DNA of 64,000 nucleotides from Salegentibacter flavus (GTDB lineage Bacteria > Bacteroidota > Bacteroidia > Flavobacteriales > Flavobacteriaceae), in assembly GCF_900115145.1 (NCBI RefSeq), contig NZ_FOVL01000002.1, forward strand, positions 124,001 to 188,000. The letters run 5' to 3'. Under the pieces are notes generated by a model that saw only the letters and a program-made list of their open reading frames with translations, was not told the origin of the DNA and did not search any database. Positions 63,950-64,000 of the stretch are shown piece after piece (within the stretch, counting starts at the first letter, position 1; every line of letters starts with the position of its first letter). Both the position numbers and the translations under genes were made by a program.

Positions 63950-64000
63950 TATTTATGTCTTTTTTGATGAATAAATAATTAAGCTGCCATGGATTAAGGA

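Noticed and set aside
1-64000. CRISPR array, prophage, insertion sequence or defence system
   Set aside because: No regularly spaced repeats, transposase, phage structural or restriction-like genes were seen anywhere in the window.

Overview
This window is a housekeeping stretch of a Bacteroidetes chromosome, most likely a marine member of the Flavobacteriaceae (inferred: Gramella/Salegentibacter/Zunongwangia-like). The reasons are TAnnTTTG-type -7 promoter boxes, few Shine-Dalgarno sequences except a near-complete one before rpsU, family-restricted proteins (DUF2851, DUF3467, DUF4369, DUF1343, SprB-like repeats) and moderate AT-richness. No plasmid, prophage, insertion sequence or CRISPR array was seen.

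Layout. 1-2.3 kb: the 3' part of a usher-like outer-membrane protein, then a gene-free stretch with repeat remnants. 2.3-8 kb: envelope genes lnt, pssA, lptB and the overlapping kdsD-tatC-AhpD-like operon. 8-19 kb: recQ, a metzincin-like lipoprotein, a methyltransferase, a YkgJ-type protein, a NamZ-like (DUF1343) lipoprotein, a LolC/E-like permease, a cysteine synthase-like enzyme, an SGNH hydrolase, DUF2851 and PspC. 19-25 kb: an AGCS symporter with an unusual extracytoplasmic extension, a comEA-like gene broken by one in-frame TGA, an acyl-CoA dehydrogenase, rpsU, xerC and hpf.

25.2-39 kb is the translation/transcription core: tRNA-Thr, -Tyr, -Gly, -Thr, tuf, tRNA-Trp, secE, nusG, rplK, rplA, rplJ, rplL, rpoB, rpoC. 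This is the same ancestral order as in Proteobacteria, and several gaps hold hairpins. 39-47.7 kb: DUF3467, a second AGCS symporter, prfC, an OmpA-domain protein with an amidotransferase-like N-terminus, the idi-queD-bcp cluster, a second identical tRNA-Thr and an OFA-type MFS transporter. 47.8-64 kb: DUF4369 lipoprotein, DUF819 protein, an SPFH/hydrolase/ribbon-helix-helix/HAD cluster, S1/P1 nuclease, AlkB-like and DoxX-like proteins, a TPR hybrid histidine kinase, htpG, a TetR/ABC1-kinase pair and an S9 peptidase.

I found no obvious new multigene system. The observations most worth following are: (1) a short repeat behind three tRNA genes, each copy ending in a duplicate of that tRNA's own 3' end; (2) the lipoyl-like domain lodged in an AGCS symporter; (3) the single nonsense codon in the comEA-like gene; (4) the 12-nt Shine-Dalgarno of rpsU, which fits bS21 autoregulation; (5) two promoters whose predicted transcription start falls on the ATG; and (6) the amidotransferase-like/OmpA hybrid protein.
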